Source of the DNA: Pisolithus tinctorius
Lineage: Eukaryota; Basidiomycota; Agaricomycetes; Boletales; Pisolithaceae
Reading direction: 5' to 3'
Length of the DNA stretch: 64,000 nucleotides
Assembly: GCA_024663395.1 (NCBI GenBank)
Contig: JANFAH010000004.1
Location: forward strand, 3,224,001-3,288,000
Below are positions 12,650 through 24,378 of the stretch, piece after piece (the stretch's first letter is position 1; each line of letters starts with the position of its first letter). The notes beneath the pieces were generated by a model. The model did no database searches. It was not told where the DNA came from and was given only the letters and a program-made list of their open reading frames with translations. The translations under genes were made by a program, and so were the position numbers.

Positions 12650-13551
12650 TGTCATATCCATGACTCCCGGACTCGGACTCAGCCCAGTCCGGACCCCTAG
12701 CCCCTATCTCCGGTCAAGTCCGGTCCTGGTCCAGCCTAGAAAACCCAATCCCGGCCCTAGATAACTCAACTCCGGCCTGCATAACTCAAGTCCGGTGTTT
12801 TACCCCTATCTCCGGTCCATTTCGGCCTCCCGGCCTTGCACTGCTCCACCCCGGTCCTCCTAGGTCCATGTCCGGGTCACCCGGACATAACTCCGGTCTG
12901 TTTCCCTTTGTTTGTACTATATTTAGTCTAGCCCGTTCATCTGACTTTGCTTACTGTACAAATCTTGTGTCTGACCCCGGTATGCCGGTCACCCAGACTT
13001 TAGCTATTAGTCTCTGCACAGCCTCTGTGGCTATCCACACTCTTGCTAATCTTCTTGCTAATAGCTTATTAACAAGTCCGGCTTCATGTTCTTTACTCCG
13101 GACCGGCCTCATGTATTTAACCCCTGTACATACTTCGTAGCACCCTCAGTCAGAATATCAACTTAGTATTACCCTCAACTCCGTGTTACCCCTTGATCTA
13201 CGCTATAGCTAAGGCCAAGCCTTAAGCTATCCCCGACCCCTGTCCCGGACCTCTCCCCGGCTTGCATAAGGGTACAGCACATAAGCTGAGACCAAGGGAG
13301 GTAGATCCAACCCCGGACCGGCTTCCCCTTGTGCGCACTCCAACACTGGTCGGTTTCCCACGCTACCGGCCTTGTTCCCGTGCTCCCAGTCTTAAGTCCG
13401 GTCCTCCAGACTTAGCCCCTAACCTCCGGCCTCAACTCCGGTCCAACCGGACTTGGCCCCTGTCTCTCGGCCTTGACTTTGGCCACTCGGACTTAACCCC
13501 TGTCACCTGGTCTTGAAGCCTGGTCACCCGAGGGTAAACCCATACTTCACA
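12650..13551 (+). repeat. Full LTR of the LARD (LTR-3, 902 bp), upstream copy
   Basis: TGTCATATCC..ACTTCACA, the same length as the downstream copy 18514-19415. The TATA-like box TATTTAA starts at 13114 and the predicted start AGTCAGAATAT lies at 13148-13158. Most differences from the other copy are C/T or G/A at CpG. Confidence 0.9.
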
Positions 13552-16500
13552 GTATATTCTGACTCACACTTGTGCAAGCCATTGCATCATGTCTAGGTCC
13601 TGCTCTAGAGCCCCTACCCATGGCCTTGCCCATCAGGACTCATTGGGATACCTCTCCTCTGACTCCAGAGCCCAACCCAGAGATCTCTGCTAAAGCAGAG
13701 AGGTAACCCGGCGCCCCTTGGCACTCTGCACACCCCCGGGTTGCATTACCCCTGGCACTATGTTCCTAGTGGTCGAAACTTAATGCATCCATTCCCTCAC
13801 TCCTGACCCCTGCCTGCCACTCGTTTTCTCCTGACTCCGGACAGGCCATGTCAGCCCCTGAGTTGGACTCACCATCCGGACTCACCACCAACCTGGGTTC
13901 TTGCCTGAGCCCACTTCCAAGTCGGAGTTACCCTCCGGACTTGCCCCTGAGCCGGCCTCAACAACCGGACTCACTTCTGTTAGCTCCCCTGAGCTGTCTC
14001 TGACCTCTGGCTGGTCACCCCGGTCTTCACCACAGTCCTTACATCAGTCATCCCAGCACTCTAGCCCAGCTGTCTTCGTCCAGTTCTACTGTACTGGACA
14101 CTGGATTACATCACTCATTTGACCTCCTGACTCCCTGATATTGGTCTTCGGACATCTGTGCACCTCCGGTGCAGCCCACAGGCCTGGACTTAGCCAGTCC
14201 TGGCCCTCAACACCTTCCCTGGTTCCCCATCGGCACTCGGCTTCAGCAGTTTTTGGGTCCGGTCTCCACCCTCGGCCTTTGCTACACCGGCCTTGGAGCC
14301 CTGGACCCCCTTTCCAGTCTCCGGAACTGTCTGTCACCGGCCTGTCCGGCCCTGGGTTGTCTTGTCCACACTCACTTGGACTTGTCTGAAGCTGGTTTGC
14401 CACTTCCCTCGGCCTCCTGCCCCTTGTTACTGGCCCTCTCGGCCCCGGTTTGGTTCAGCCACCTCACCCGGACTTGTCTAGACCTGTTACTAGGTTTGGA
14501 CCAGTCCTGGCTCTCCTCAGACCTTTTCTGTTCCTCACAGACCCCTCCTGGGTCTCCTGTCCATTGTCCCAGTCCTGCACTAGTCACCTCGGCCTCAGGG
14601 TGGTACTTGTCCTTTGGACTTGCACCGGGCCTCGGCTCTGGTGGTCTTAGGTAGCACGTGACACCTCTGTTTCGGTCTAGGACCGGTCTGCCAGCCCTCC
14701 GGCCCTTAGCCCGGTCCTGACCTCTTTTCCGGCCTCACTTTTCACTTAGAGGCACCCCCTGGGCATGCTAGCCCTTTGGACTTGCTCCTGACCCCCGATT
14801 TTCGGTCTAGGACTGATCTGCCGGTCCTCCGGCCCCTATCCCGGTCCCTGACCTCACTTCCAGTCCTTTCCCTGTCCTCTGTCCACCCTGGGATCCTAAC
14901 CGGGTTAACAAGTTGGTAGCTTCATACTCTGGAAGCCAAAACCGGTAGTCTCGTTTGAGACAAAACAATTAGAGTCTACCCCAGGATCCTAACTGGGTCA
15001 ACAAGTTGGTACTCCGGTACACCAGAAGCCAAACTGGTGGTCTCAGTAGAGACAAATCAATTAGTGCTACACTCCAGTCCCCTTAGCAGTCCTCCTGGCT
15101 TGTCCTGCCAGACCCACGGCTTCACCAGGCTTTACAGCCCAGACTTGCCAGCTCTGGTCCCCTTGTGGCCCTGGCTTGTCCTGCTGAACCCTGCTGGACC
15201 CCCAACTTCCCTCGGACTCACCTGGCTGTTCAGCCTTGGACCGGACTTGCTAACTCCAGTCCTCCTATTTGTGTCCACTTTGTCCCACCTCCGGACTCCC
15301 TTATGACCGGTCTCCTGAGTTCTGGTCTTCCCTCCTGCACTAGGCCTTGTCAGCCCTTGTCTGGCCTGTTATCTCCGGACTTCCTTAGAGCCCCTGACCG
15401 GTCTTGCTGACTCCAGCTTTCTTTCTCTTTTCCGGTGTTCATCTCCAGGCCTCCTCATGGCCCCTGACCGGTCTTGCTCACTGCGGACTCATTCCTTTTG
15501 GCCGGTCTCCCATCTCCGGCCTCCTTCGGCCTTTGATACCCCTTGGGTAGCTCTATGCTACTCCTCTGTCACTCGTTTGGCCTTCAGGCCTCTCCCTCCT
15601 CCCGGAACTACCCCTGTCCTCTACCCAGTGCTATGGTCTTGACCTAGCACCTCTTTCTGGTCCTTGGTGGACCTGGCCTTGGTTCTCTCTCGGTCTCTGA
15701 CCCCTGTTTTAACCGGCCTTGTCAACCTGTTAGGAACTGAAGTATCTTGGTTGTAGGGAACCGACTAGCCCACTCAATAGGCACCCGTTGGTGGCTGAGT
15801 GTAGTGCAGTCACCTATCCCCGCCTAATACTAAAGTTTGCTAACCCCCCTGACATCAACCCCGCCTTGGAGCATGAATTTGCTTGCAAGACACCCCGGGC
15901 TTCGGCCCATCTGACAAACCCCCAACTCTGCCAGTCTGTTTCCCAGCTCACCCACTCGCCCCAGAACTTGTATGCTCGCGAGGCCCCTTCGGGTACCAGC
16001 TGACCCCTCACCTTCCCCTAACCATTGCTACTGTCACCCCACCATCGACTCTGGAACTCTGGTCCTACCCACTCTCCCGACTCCGGTCTCACCGGTTGTC
16101 TTTTGGCCTGCTGGTCTTCACCGGCCTTCTGGTTTCCTCTCGGGCTCTGGTTCTGGCCTTCATACCCTCACCTGTGACTCCGACACTCCTTACTATCCCC
16201 ATACCAGTCCGGCCTGCTCTGCCAGCCTTGTATCTCCGGTTTTAAAGCTTTTCCGGCCTTGAAAAAGCTTCCCGAAACTGGTCTTGACACCTGTTAAGCC
16301 AGTCTCAGCATTCTCAGTACTCGGACTTGCAACTCCGGTGGTAGTACTCCTACTACCCGTCCAGTACTCCGCTCCATGGTCCTAGCCCATACCTCATACC
16401 CCTGTAGACTTGGGAGGTCTACCCTAAGAGGGGGATAAGGGACCTCACTAGTGACCTACTCTCTTCCAAACCCCTGTCTGCTACCTCTCTGGTGCCCTCA

Positions 16501-18513
16501 GCACAACCCTGCTTGGTCCCTGCACACCGGTTCCCAGTTCCTTGGCCCGGTCCTTGCATACTGAAGCACTCCTGAACCACCTGCCCTGGGTTGCTCCCAG
16601 CCCCTGACATTTGTGTTGGTACTCCGGTCTCACTATCTCAGTAGTCCTCGGCCTCAGTGATTGTGTGTTCACCGGTCTCACTGGCCTTGGCCTCCTGTTG
16701 TCAGCCTTTCAGCTGGACAACCCCTAGGCCTCACCTGGTCTCCAGACCCCCTGAACCGGTCCTCCAGTGGCCCTTTTGGCCTTTGGGCTTCTCACCACCG
16801 GAAAACCCACTTCCAACCAACTCCGGACACCCCTGAACCAGACTCAACACCTGGACTCACTTCCTGCCGACATCCCTAGGCCTTCATTGAACCGGTTTTA
16901 TGACCTGCTGGTCTCCGGTTCATGCCTAGCTATGCCCAGCCCTCCAGTCCTTGTGCAAACTCAACTCTCACTGTCCTAGACAGCCTCCCTGGTCCCTCAC
17001 TGTCCTCCAGAGGCCTGTCCAGCCTGTTCCAGGGTGCTCAGCACTTGGGCTTGCCACTTCCGGCCTCGGGACTACACCTTGCTACCCCTGGTTACCCCGG
17101 TCTCAGTGTTAGCCCATCAGCCTACACTGTTTTGGCCTCAGGTTGTCAGCCCACCAGCTGGATGGCACCTCAGGTCACCTCTAGCCACCCCAAACCCCTC
17201 TGACACCTTCAGACTGGCCTCCAGTCAGCCACTCCGGCCCAACCCAGCTCCAGACCGGTCTCCCTTTGGGTTTCCGGCCTTACAGCCCCACCCAGGTCGA
17301 GACTGGTCTCCCATTGCCTTTCTAGCCCTTACTGGCTCCTGACTGGTCCCCACCTGGCTTTTCTAAGCCCCCCTGACCATTAGACCGGTCTCCAGTTGCC
17401 CCTTCCGGTCCTCTCTGACCCTCAGACCGGTTCCCGGCCTTCCCAGCCTTCTGTCTCCTTGACTGGTCTTCGGTTTTGCTGTTTTCACCAGACCAGTCGC
17501 TTTAGCACAACTGGCTCCACCACTCCTGGTCTCGATCTCCGGCTTTTGCCACCACCGGCCTGAGCCACCCTCGGTCTCAGCCTTCAGCTTTGACCCCTGT
17601 CTCTGGTTTCGGTTTCCTGTTTCCTTGATATATGTTTTCTTGGTTTTCTGTTATCCGTTTTCTTTTTCTGTAGATACACACTCTCAGACCCCGTGACCCC
17701 CTGGAGCAGACCTTGGACCCAACCCAGCCTTCTCGGCACTTCTTGTGACCATCGGTATCCCTGCAGTGCAGTCCCAGTCCAACTGGTGCATTCCTAGACC
17801 GGTTTTCTGGCCTTCTTGGCACCCACCTAGCCTTTGTGTCATTCCGTTGTCACTCAGCAGCACACTGGTACACCCCTGGACCATCTTTTGGTCATCCCTC
17901 GACCTCTCCAAACCTCTCGGCCTCCGTGTTGCCCTGAACCAGCTTTGAAGCACACCTCCAGCCCTAGTGGTTCACCCCTGGTACATTAGTTGGACATTAC
18001 CGGTCCCCTGCACATCTTCGGTCTCTGGCCTTCCCTGACCTGGCCCTGAAGCACACCCCTAGGCCTTACCTGGCCATTCCTGACCTGCCTTAACCCATCT
18101 CCGAAGTGCAACTCCGGCCCCCCTGAGAACACTGGCTACAGCTTTCAGCTGTCTCCAGAAACCCCCATACAGCTGGTCTAGTCACTTCCGGACTCGGCTT
18201 TGCCTTGTCCCGGCCTGCTGAACTGTCTGGCAGCCTCCTAGACCGGTCTCCGGCCCTCTTGTTGTCGCTTCTCTGGCCTCGGGTTCCCAGAACAGTCCTC
18301 GGACTTGACCCTTGCCCCCAAACCCGGCTTGTCCCATTCCAGTCCGAACTACTGGACCTCCGGTCATTGCTGGCCTGTCTCCCAGCCCTCGGGCTCACCC
18401 TTGGCACTGTGTGCACACTCGGACTCACTCCTAGTCATGGGACCTCACTGCATAACCCTCTGAGCATATTTCCCTATGGAACCTCAAGGGTTCGGTTCCT
18501 AAGAGGGGGATAC
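13552..18513 (+). other. LARD internal region, non-coding
   Basis: About 5 kb of pyrimidine-biased sequence with very frequent CCGG and CTCCGG words and no reading frame with a recognisable domain. Short open frames are Pro/Ser/Leu-rich by-products of composition. A diverged tandem duplication of about 90 bp lies at roughly 14888-15066 (both units contain GGATCCTAAC, CAAGTTGGTA and GAAGCCAAA). A second AAGAGGGGGATA purine tract at about 16428 resembles the one before the LTR and may mark a secondary plus-strand primer or an old junction. Confidence 0.7.
13554..13564 (+). promoter_or_regulatory. Putative self-primer binding site of the LARD
   Basis: ATATTCTGACT, 2 nt after the LTR, is the perfect 11 nt reverse complement of AGTCAGAATAT at 13148-13158. 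Confidence 0.75.
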
Positions 18514-19415
18514 TGTCATATCCATGACTCCTGGACTCGGACTCAGCCCAGTCCAGACCCCTAGCCCCTATCTCCGGTCAAGTCCGGTCCTGGTCCAGCC
18601 TAGAAAACCCAATCCCGGCCCTAGATAACTCAACTCCGGCCTGCATAACTCAAGTCCGGTGTTTTACCCCTATCTCCGGTCCATTTCGGCCTCCCGGCCT
18701 TGCACTGCTCCACCCCGGTCCTCCTAGGTCCATGTCCGGGTCACCCGGACATAACTCCGGTCTGTTTCCCTTTGTTTGTACTATATTTAGTCTAGCCCGT
18801 TCATCTGACTTTGCTTACTGTACAAATCTTGTGTCTGACCCCGGTATGCCGGTCACCCAGACTTTAGCTATTAGTCTCTGCACAGCCTCTGTGGCTATCC
18901 ACACTCTTGCTAATCTTCTTGCTAATAGCTTATTAACAAGTCCGGCTTCATGTTCTTTACTCCGGACCGGCCTCATGTATTTAACCCCTGTACATACTTC
19001 GTAGCACCCTCAGTCAGAATATCAACTTAGTATTACCCTCAACTCCGTGTTACCCCTTGATCTATGCTATAGCTAAGGCTGAGCCTTAAGCTATCCCTGA
19101 CCCCTGTCCCGGACCTCTCCCTGGCTTGCATAAGGGTACAGCACATAAGCTGAGACCAAGGGAGGTAGATCCAACCCCGGACCGGCTTCCCCTTGTGCGC
19201 ACTCCAACACCGGTCGGTTTCCCATGCTACCGGCCTTGTTCCCATGCTCCCGGTCTTAAGTCCGGTCCTCCGGACTTAGCCCCTAACCTCCGGCCTCAAC
19301 TCCAGTCCAACCAGACTTGGCCCCTGTCTCTCGGCCTTGACTTTGGCCACTTGGACTTAACCCCTGTCACCTGGTCTTGAAGCCTGGTCACCCAAGGGTA
19401 AACCCATACTTCACA
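18514..19415 (+). repeat. 3' LTR of the LARD (LTR-3, 902 bp)
   Basis: TGTCATATCC..ACTTCACA with the TATA-like box near 18978 and the start 11-mer AGTCAGAATAT at 19012-19022. The target duplication CCCAC follows directly, and after it the LINE resumes. Confidence 0.9.
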
Positions 19416-20551
19416 CCCACAGACACCCTTCTGGCACATGCACACATACTCCCAGCCCCCCAACTCGTCCAACAAATACTACATAGAGCATCCCTATGCC
19501 TGGCATCACTGCCAGCTACGCACCTGCTTCACCAACACATCAACAGAGCAGCAAAAAGGAATGTAAAACACCACTGCACTGTACTATACCACCTCTTCCA
19601 TGACCTGGAAGTCAATCCAAGAACCATCAAAGAGATCTGCCCATGCTTGCTACTCCCAAATGCCCTCCCCACACACTCAACTGCCATAGCCCCAGACAAA
19701 AAGGAAGCAATAAAGAGCTTCATGAAGATAAAAAACTGGACCCTAGTGTTCACAGATGGGTCATGCACTGACAGAGGGGTTGGTGCAGCAGCAGCCCTGT
19801 ATGTAGATTACCAACACATCATCACCCTACACTACTGGCTAGGAAGTGCATTGGAACACACAGTCTTTGAGGTGGAAGTGGCAGCCCATCTTCTGGCTAC
19901 TAGGGACAAGATCGACTCCCCAGCCTCCATACTCGCAGATAATCAAGCAGTCATACAATCCAGTGAGCGACCATCAGCCAAACCTGGGCATTATCTACTT
20001 ATGTGCTTTAGGTCAATGATTCAAGACATATGCAAAAACAAGTGCTTGTCAAAAAAGGACATCACCCTACAATGGATAGCTGGCCACATGGAAATAGAAG
20101 GTAATGAACTAGTGGACAGAGAAGCCAAACTAGCAGCAAAGGGAGACATACCCAATAGCCTGCCAGAAGACCTCCCATCAACACTAGAAGAACACCTACC
20201 CATCAGCATCTCAACCCTAAAGCATGCCTACATGGCCAAACTTAAAAACCTCTGGAACAGAGAATGGTGGAGATCCCTGCATCACAGCAGAATCTCTTGC
20301 ATCAACCCATTCCTACCCAGTAACTCATTTGTAAAACTTAACCACCCTGCTCCCTAAAAGACAGTCAGGCCTGTACATCCAACTCTGTACAGGTCACATC
20401 CTGCTCAACAAACACCTGCACCACTTCAAACACAGTGATACACCTTTCTGCCTGCAATGTGGCAAGACCACCCCAGAAGACACACACCTCTTTTTGTTCC
20501 AGTGCCCAAGGTATGACAGGGAAAGGCACATCCTCTGCAATGCCCTGGGTA
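19416..20551 (+). pseudogene. LINE ORF2, RNase H domain and C-terminal zinc motif
   Basis: A frame of about 310 codons (19416-20340) contains an RNase H domain: LVFTDGSCTDRGVGAAAAL (first catalytic Asp), EVEVAAHLLA (Glu), ILADNQAVI (Asp) and WIAGHMEIEGNELVDREAK (His/Asp). After a frameshift near 20320-20345 the reading continues to a C-terminal CCHC-like motif, CLQCGKTTPEDTHLFLFQC. The LINE stops at 20551, where the Ty3-B LTR begins; the last five bases (GGGTA) would be the target, but the matching end is not in the window. Confidence 0.85.
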
Positions 20552-20950
20552 TGTAATGACCAGTAGACTTTTCACTTCCATGCTTCCTACTTGCCTATAT
20601 ATATCCACCCTCTGGTTAGGGTTCCGCTTTAGGGATGCTTAGTCATCTCAGACTTTTCCTTTTCATTTATCAATCATGCTTACATGATACTTAGTAAGGC
20701 CATGCCTTGTTACTAACGCATGTTCGCATTCATCCAATAGCATAGTTCTCTCCTTTGTTTACTTCTTTCTAGAACATTCTCTCATGGCAGTATGTACAAA
20801 CAGTAAGGCAGTATATAAGTCCCATCGTTTGTTGTAGCCAGTCTCTCCAATCTAGTTTGTTTTGAGCTTGTCCCTCAATCAACAGGTTCTACTCCCATCC
20901 TCTCTGGTTTGAAGTGATAGCTGAGAAGACATTTGTCTTTGGTTGCTTCA
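20552..20950 (+). repeat. 5' LTR of Ty3-B (LTR-4, 399 bp)
   Basis: TGTAATGACC..GTTGCTTCA. The start is set by the abrupt end of LINE coding, and the end by CA plus the 2 nt spacer and self-primer complement that follow. The TATA box TATATAAG starts at 20812 and the predicted start AATCTAGTTTG lies at 20849-20859. No second copy is in the window, so the boundaries rest on these signals. Confidence 0.65.
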
Positions 20951-20952
20951 CT

Positions 20953-20963
20953 TGAACTAGATT
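20953..20963 (+). promoter_or_regulatory. Putative self-primer binding site of Ty3-B
   Basis: TGAACTAGATT pairs with AATCTAGTTTG (20849-20859) by nine Watson-Crick and two G-U pairs, again after a 2 nt spacer. Confidence 0.6.
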
Positions 20964-21716
20964 ACTACTTCTCCCCTACCACTTCATACCTGGTGCCAAG
21001 GGTTAACAGCAGTACAATAGACGTAGTGGGCAGTTTGCCTGTAGCTTTTCTTTTTTGCCTCTGTCAGTGTGACCAAGAGTGCCCAAGCGATGGAGCCAGT
21101 TGGGCAAATGTCTTAGGGAGTTTTAGTACTACGTATATACACCATCCCGAGGTCAAGCTTGGTGTATGCAGGGTGACACTTGATCAAGAAGGCCCGCAAG
21201 GTCCAGAGCAGCTGAGCCATATATAGTTGTAGTTCCCACACAGCAGCAAAGGTAGACCCATATTTGATGTTCTCACACCCACCATAGTTCACATAGTGTG
21301 CCAGGCTGGTCTCTCCCTATTTCTAGGAGATTGATCAGGTGTGCGACAGCGAATGGACTATGTGTTTAGTGGTCCTGAACACCATCAGCAAGTAGTACAC
21401 CTATGATACCCATACTTTATCACCATTCCTGCCATCAAGAAAGAAGAGGTCGAGCTTTGTCTCCCTCTTAGGTTTCTCCCCTATAAAAGAGAACTTTCCA
21501 CTCTGTGCCTCTCGTGCTCGCTGTCCCCACTCACCCTGCTTCCCTTGCCCCCTCTCAAGCTTTTCCATGAGGTAACTCCGGAGCTCATTTACCCCTTGCC
21601 TTCGCCCTCTCCCGACCCAAACGAACTTGGGTTTGTCTTTAATACTCCCTACAACCTCCAGAACAGACATTCCATCCGCTGCCCCCTTCAGAAACCAGTC
21701 CCGCTAACAAGCAGAA

Positions 21717-22688
21717 ATGGACCCCACACAGCCACAAACCCCCACCGTTGATTACGCAATGGTGCAAGCCATGCAGCAGTACATACTGGTGCCAGCTGCA
21801 GTGCAAACAACAAACTTCGACCCCACCAAGAGGGGTGTTGTGGAGCCTGGAACTTTCGATGGTTCTGTGGCTAAATATGAAGAGTGGGCGATCCACATGA
21901 GAGCCTACTGCAAAGCAGCGGTCCACCGCTATACAAGCCAGGATTGCATGGCTTTCTGGACCTGGATGACCAGTCTGATAGCTGGCAACTATGCCCATGC
22001 CAAGTTGGACTTCCACTTGGCAAATGGAAACTGGCCAAGCATTGACAAGGTGGTGGCTGACCTCACCTCTCGCTTCCAGCCCATGAACAATGGGGATTGG
22101 GCCCAGAAAAAGATGCAGAAAGCAAGGCAGGGACAGTCTCAGATGGATGCCTTTTTGGCAGAGTTCAACAGTTGGAAGCTCATGGCAAGCACTTCCAATG
22201 ACCTGGCTATCCTGTGCCTCGAACAGGCGATAAACCTGGAGGTGCTTCGGCTCATGCACCACCTGGGAAAAAGGAAAGACATGTACAAAGAGTACGTAAT
22301 GGAGCTCCAGTTGGTGGCTGGTAATTTTGAAAACCACCACTACATGACGGCCTCCTCATCGAGGGTATGGCCCCAAAATCAACCTCGTGGCTTCTCCACC
22401 ACAGGAACACAACCCGGGGCTGGCGCTCCCATGGACATAGGCACTGCTCCACAGCAAGGAAAGGGGAAGGGACCCCCTAAGGACAAGTCCCACATCACGT
22501 GCTTCAGATGCGGCCTTAAGGGTCATTACAGAAGCGAGTGCCCTAAACAGGCACAACCACAAGGACACCCCATCAGGGCTGTAAATACTGACACTGGACC
22601 CAACCTCCACCTGAAGGCAATGGAGGGGATGAGCTTCGAACAGATTGTTGCTCATATCAACCAGTTAAAAGAATTGGAGCTGCAGTGA
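21717..22688 (+). CDS. Ty3-B Gag (capsid and nucleocapsid)
   Basis: An intact 323-codon frame starting at an ATG (AAATGGAC context). Residues about 30-200 form a Ty3-type capsid region (PGTFDGSVAKYEEWAIHMRAY, then DKVVADLTSRFQPMNNGDWA). A single CCHC zinc knuckle near residue 260 (CFRCGLKGHYRSEC) binds element RNA. A Gly/Lys-rich linker precedes it. The upstream leader (20964-21716) includes a second TATA-like CTATAAAAG near 21481. No protease or RT follows, so the element is 3' truncated or encodes Gag only. CpG is retained here, marking it as younger than the LINE it sits in. Confidence 0.85.
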   Translation: MDPTQPQTPTVDYAMVQAMQQYILVPAAVQTTNFDPTKRGVVEPGTFDGSVAKYEEWAIHMRAYCKAAVHRYTSQDCMAFWTWMTSLIAGNYAHAKLDFHLANGNWPSIDKVVADLTSRFQPMNNGDWAQKKMQKARQGQSQMDAFLAEFNSWKLMASTSNDLAILCLEQAINLEVLRLMHHLGKRKDMYKEYVMELQLVAGNFENHHYMTASSSRVWPQNQPRGFSTTGTQPGAGAPMDIGTAPQQGKGKGPPKDKSHITCFRCGLKGHYRSECPKQAQPQGHPIRAVNTDTGPNLHLKAMEGMSFEQIVAHINQLKELELQ

Positions 22689-22735
22689 AATCGGGTCCTG
22701 CAGACTCTTCTCGTACATGGACACTTGTTCCTGTT

Positions 22736-22770
<35 letters not shown>

Positions 22771-23044
22771 TTATGGATTTCACCCTACTTACAGACTTGC
22801 ACTGCTCATATCACCAGTACTACTCCATGGAACATGCTGCACACACCACAAAACACTATCACTACCAAGTGCTGAGTCCCACCTTCTAGTTTCAACAGTC
22901 CAGAATCCCTTGGAAGAGCAATTCATTCCCTTCATTTTATTGTTGTTACCTAAGCCATCTAGCTTGTGTTATATGGCTACTTGGACTTTTCCTACACTGG
23001 CATCATTTGGGAGGTCTCAAGAATGATGTCATTGCAGATGACTA
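22689..23044 (+). other. Non-coding tail after Ty3-B gag, with a TTC microsatellite
   Basis: Contains an interrupted (TTC)n run at about 22734-22771. I see no pol-like reading and no second LTR-4. The remainder is unassigned. Confidence 0.5.
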
Positions 23045-24370
23045 GTGGTCTCTACATGGAAATGGTTCAAAGAAGACATGCTAACCTGCCATACATCTGG
23101 CATTGGTGTGTGGCATAGCATGCCAGCCTGGCCTGTCCCTGTGCCAATGCAGCAGCCTTTTGGCTGGTCCAAAATCTTACCTTGTTTTCAAAGAAGTTTT
23201 TAGTCCACTCCTGCTCACATTTCAACAGCTGAACCTCCTCCTGCCATCTGTCCTGCAGCTCTCTCATCCTGAGCCAATTGACCCTGTAAACTAGAGAAAA
23301 TGATAAGTAAATTTCAGATGCTGCTGCCATGTGATTGCTCCTCTCACATTCTGACATCCAATCATTAGTGGCCATGTCCCTTGTTACATCCATGGTCCAG
23401 ATCCAAGGTAGAGTATTGTCTCTGTGACCTCTGGCATTTGGGTCAGATACTGCCATGCTGATAGTTAGGTCAGAGTCATTCAACTCTTTGTATTGCTCCA
23501 GGATATTGGGCCCAGCCCCTAACCTGCCCATTTGAATGTGGCACCAGCAGTACACAGTGGCATAACATTGCACAGCTGCATCAGCATTGGCCACCCTTCC
23601 CCAGGCATGTGTGGCCATGTGGTAATTACTTCCATGGTGAATGTCAGTTTGAAAGATGACTGCCTTCTCTGCAAACCTAAGCTGCAGTTCATGAAGACAA
23701 TCATTGGCCTGTCCTTGCCACAGTTGCAGCTCCATTTGTGTCACATACCCCAGGCCAGATCATTCAAAATGATCTGTGCCAACATTGGATGGCAGCAGCA
23801 ATGGAATGGTTTCTGGATCATGTGGCTGGGATGACTGCCACAGCTCAGCATCCTTGAATCTGTCCCCAAATAGTTTTTCAGCAGTGTCAAAAATGCTGTG
23901 GATATGGGACTGGAGATGATCACAGTGACATGCAATGGTGAGAATTTGAGCTTCCATTGCTCTTGAGGTGATGTGCTGGCATGCCACTGCAAGCTGGATT
24001 TGTGCTTCCTCTATCTTCAATGCCTTGGCAGTCCAGTTCACCATTCCCTCTGACTGCCCTGGCTGGGGGATGGCCAGTAAATCTATCTCAATTGCCTTTG
24101 CAGAGGGAGCTTCAATACCACTCAGCACAAATCCTGTCCTGGATAACCTTCAATACCTACCTTTCTGCAGCCTGACCTCATATGTATCCATGGCCTGCAG
24201 CCTTGACAACCTGTTTTCCAATGCTGCTGCCACCTCTTCCACCCATGATTGGCAGATTGCTGGTGGTACATTACCATTCAAATCAGCAAACCTGCCTTCA
24301 AACACAAAATAAGATTCCTCAGCAACCTTGAGTTTCTGCTTGAGTCTTATTGCTGTAGCCTGTTAGCAGT
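23045..24370 (-). pseudogene. KDZ-like transposase remnant, C-terminal region
   Basis: Minus-strand reading from about 24370 to 23067, in at least two frames with a shift near 23745-23760 and another near 24130. The order of motifs fits the C-terminal region that follows the catalytic core in basidiomycete KDZ (Kyakuja-Dileera-Zisupton) transposases. It has an acidic helical segment with AEKLFGDRFKDAELWQ, then DLTISMAVSDPNARGHRD and NTLPWIWTMDVTRD, then VNWLRMRELQDRWQEEVQLL. The N-terminal CxC zinc domain and DDE core are not present. The family call is from memory of these patterns and is tentative. Confidence 0.45.
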
Positions 24371-24378
24371 GCAACCAT

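Larger units (their letters stand above)
12072..19415 (+). mobile_element. LARD-like non-autonomous LTR retrotransposon, partly tandem, CCGG-rich
   Basis: Flanked by the target duplication CCCAC (12067-12071 and 19416-19420). The order is the first 294 bp of an LTR (12072-12365), the last 288 bp of the internal region (12362-12649), a full 902 bp LTR (12650-13551), the full internal region (13552-18513) and a full 902 bp LTR (18514-19415). It therefore descends from a tandem LTR-int-LTR-int-LTR form whose first unit suffered a deletion at a 4 bp microhomology, TCTG. A purine tract (AAGAGGGGGATA) precedes each full LTR. No gag or pol coding is present. The R/U5 sequence resembles that of Ty3-D (both continue ATCAACTTAGT after the start 11-mer), so a relative of Ty3-D may have mobilised it. 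Confidence 0.85.
2600..20551 (+). mobile_element. LINE (non-LTR retrotransposon) split into three pieces by LTR elements
   Basis: Pieces are about 2600-6214, about 11480-12071 and 19416-20551. They read in order as ORF1 with zinc knuckles, then ORF2 with an APE-type endonuclease, RT, RNase H and a C-terminal CCHC-type motif. The break at 12071/19416 is clean: CCCAC is duplicated on both sides of the inserted LARD, and the LINE reading resumes. The break at 6214 to about 11480 is not clean, because RT motifs A and B are missing, so a deletion accompanied or followed insertion of Ty3-A. The 3' end is interrupted at 20551 by the Ty3-B LTR. The 5' start is uncertain; ORF1-like reading extends upstream to about 2650 with frameshifts. 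The element is dead, with many frameshifts and stops. Confidence 0.85.

Noticed and set aside
12290..19380. Many open frames of 60-160 codons in the LARD
   Set aside because: They are Pro/Ser/Leu-rich on both strands, follow the CCGG and pyrimidine bias, and match across LTR copies only because the DNA is repeated.
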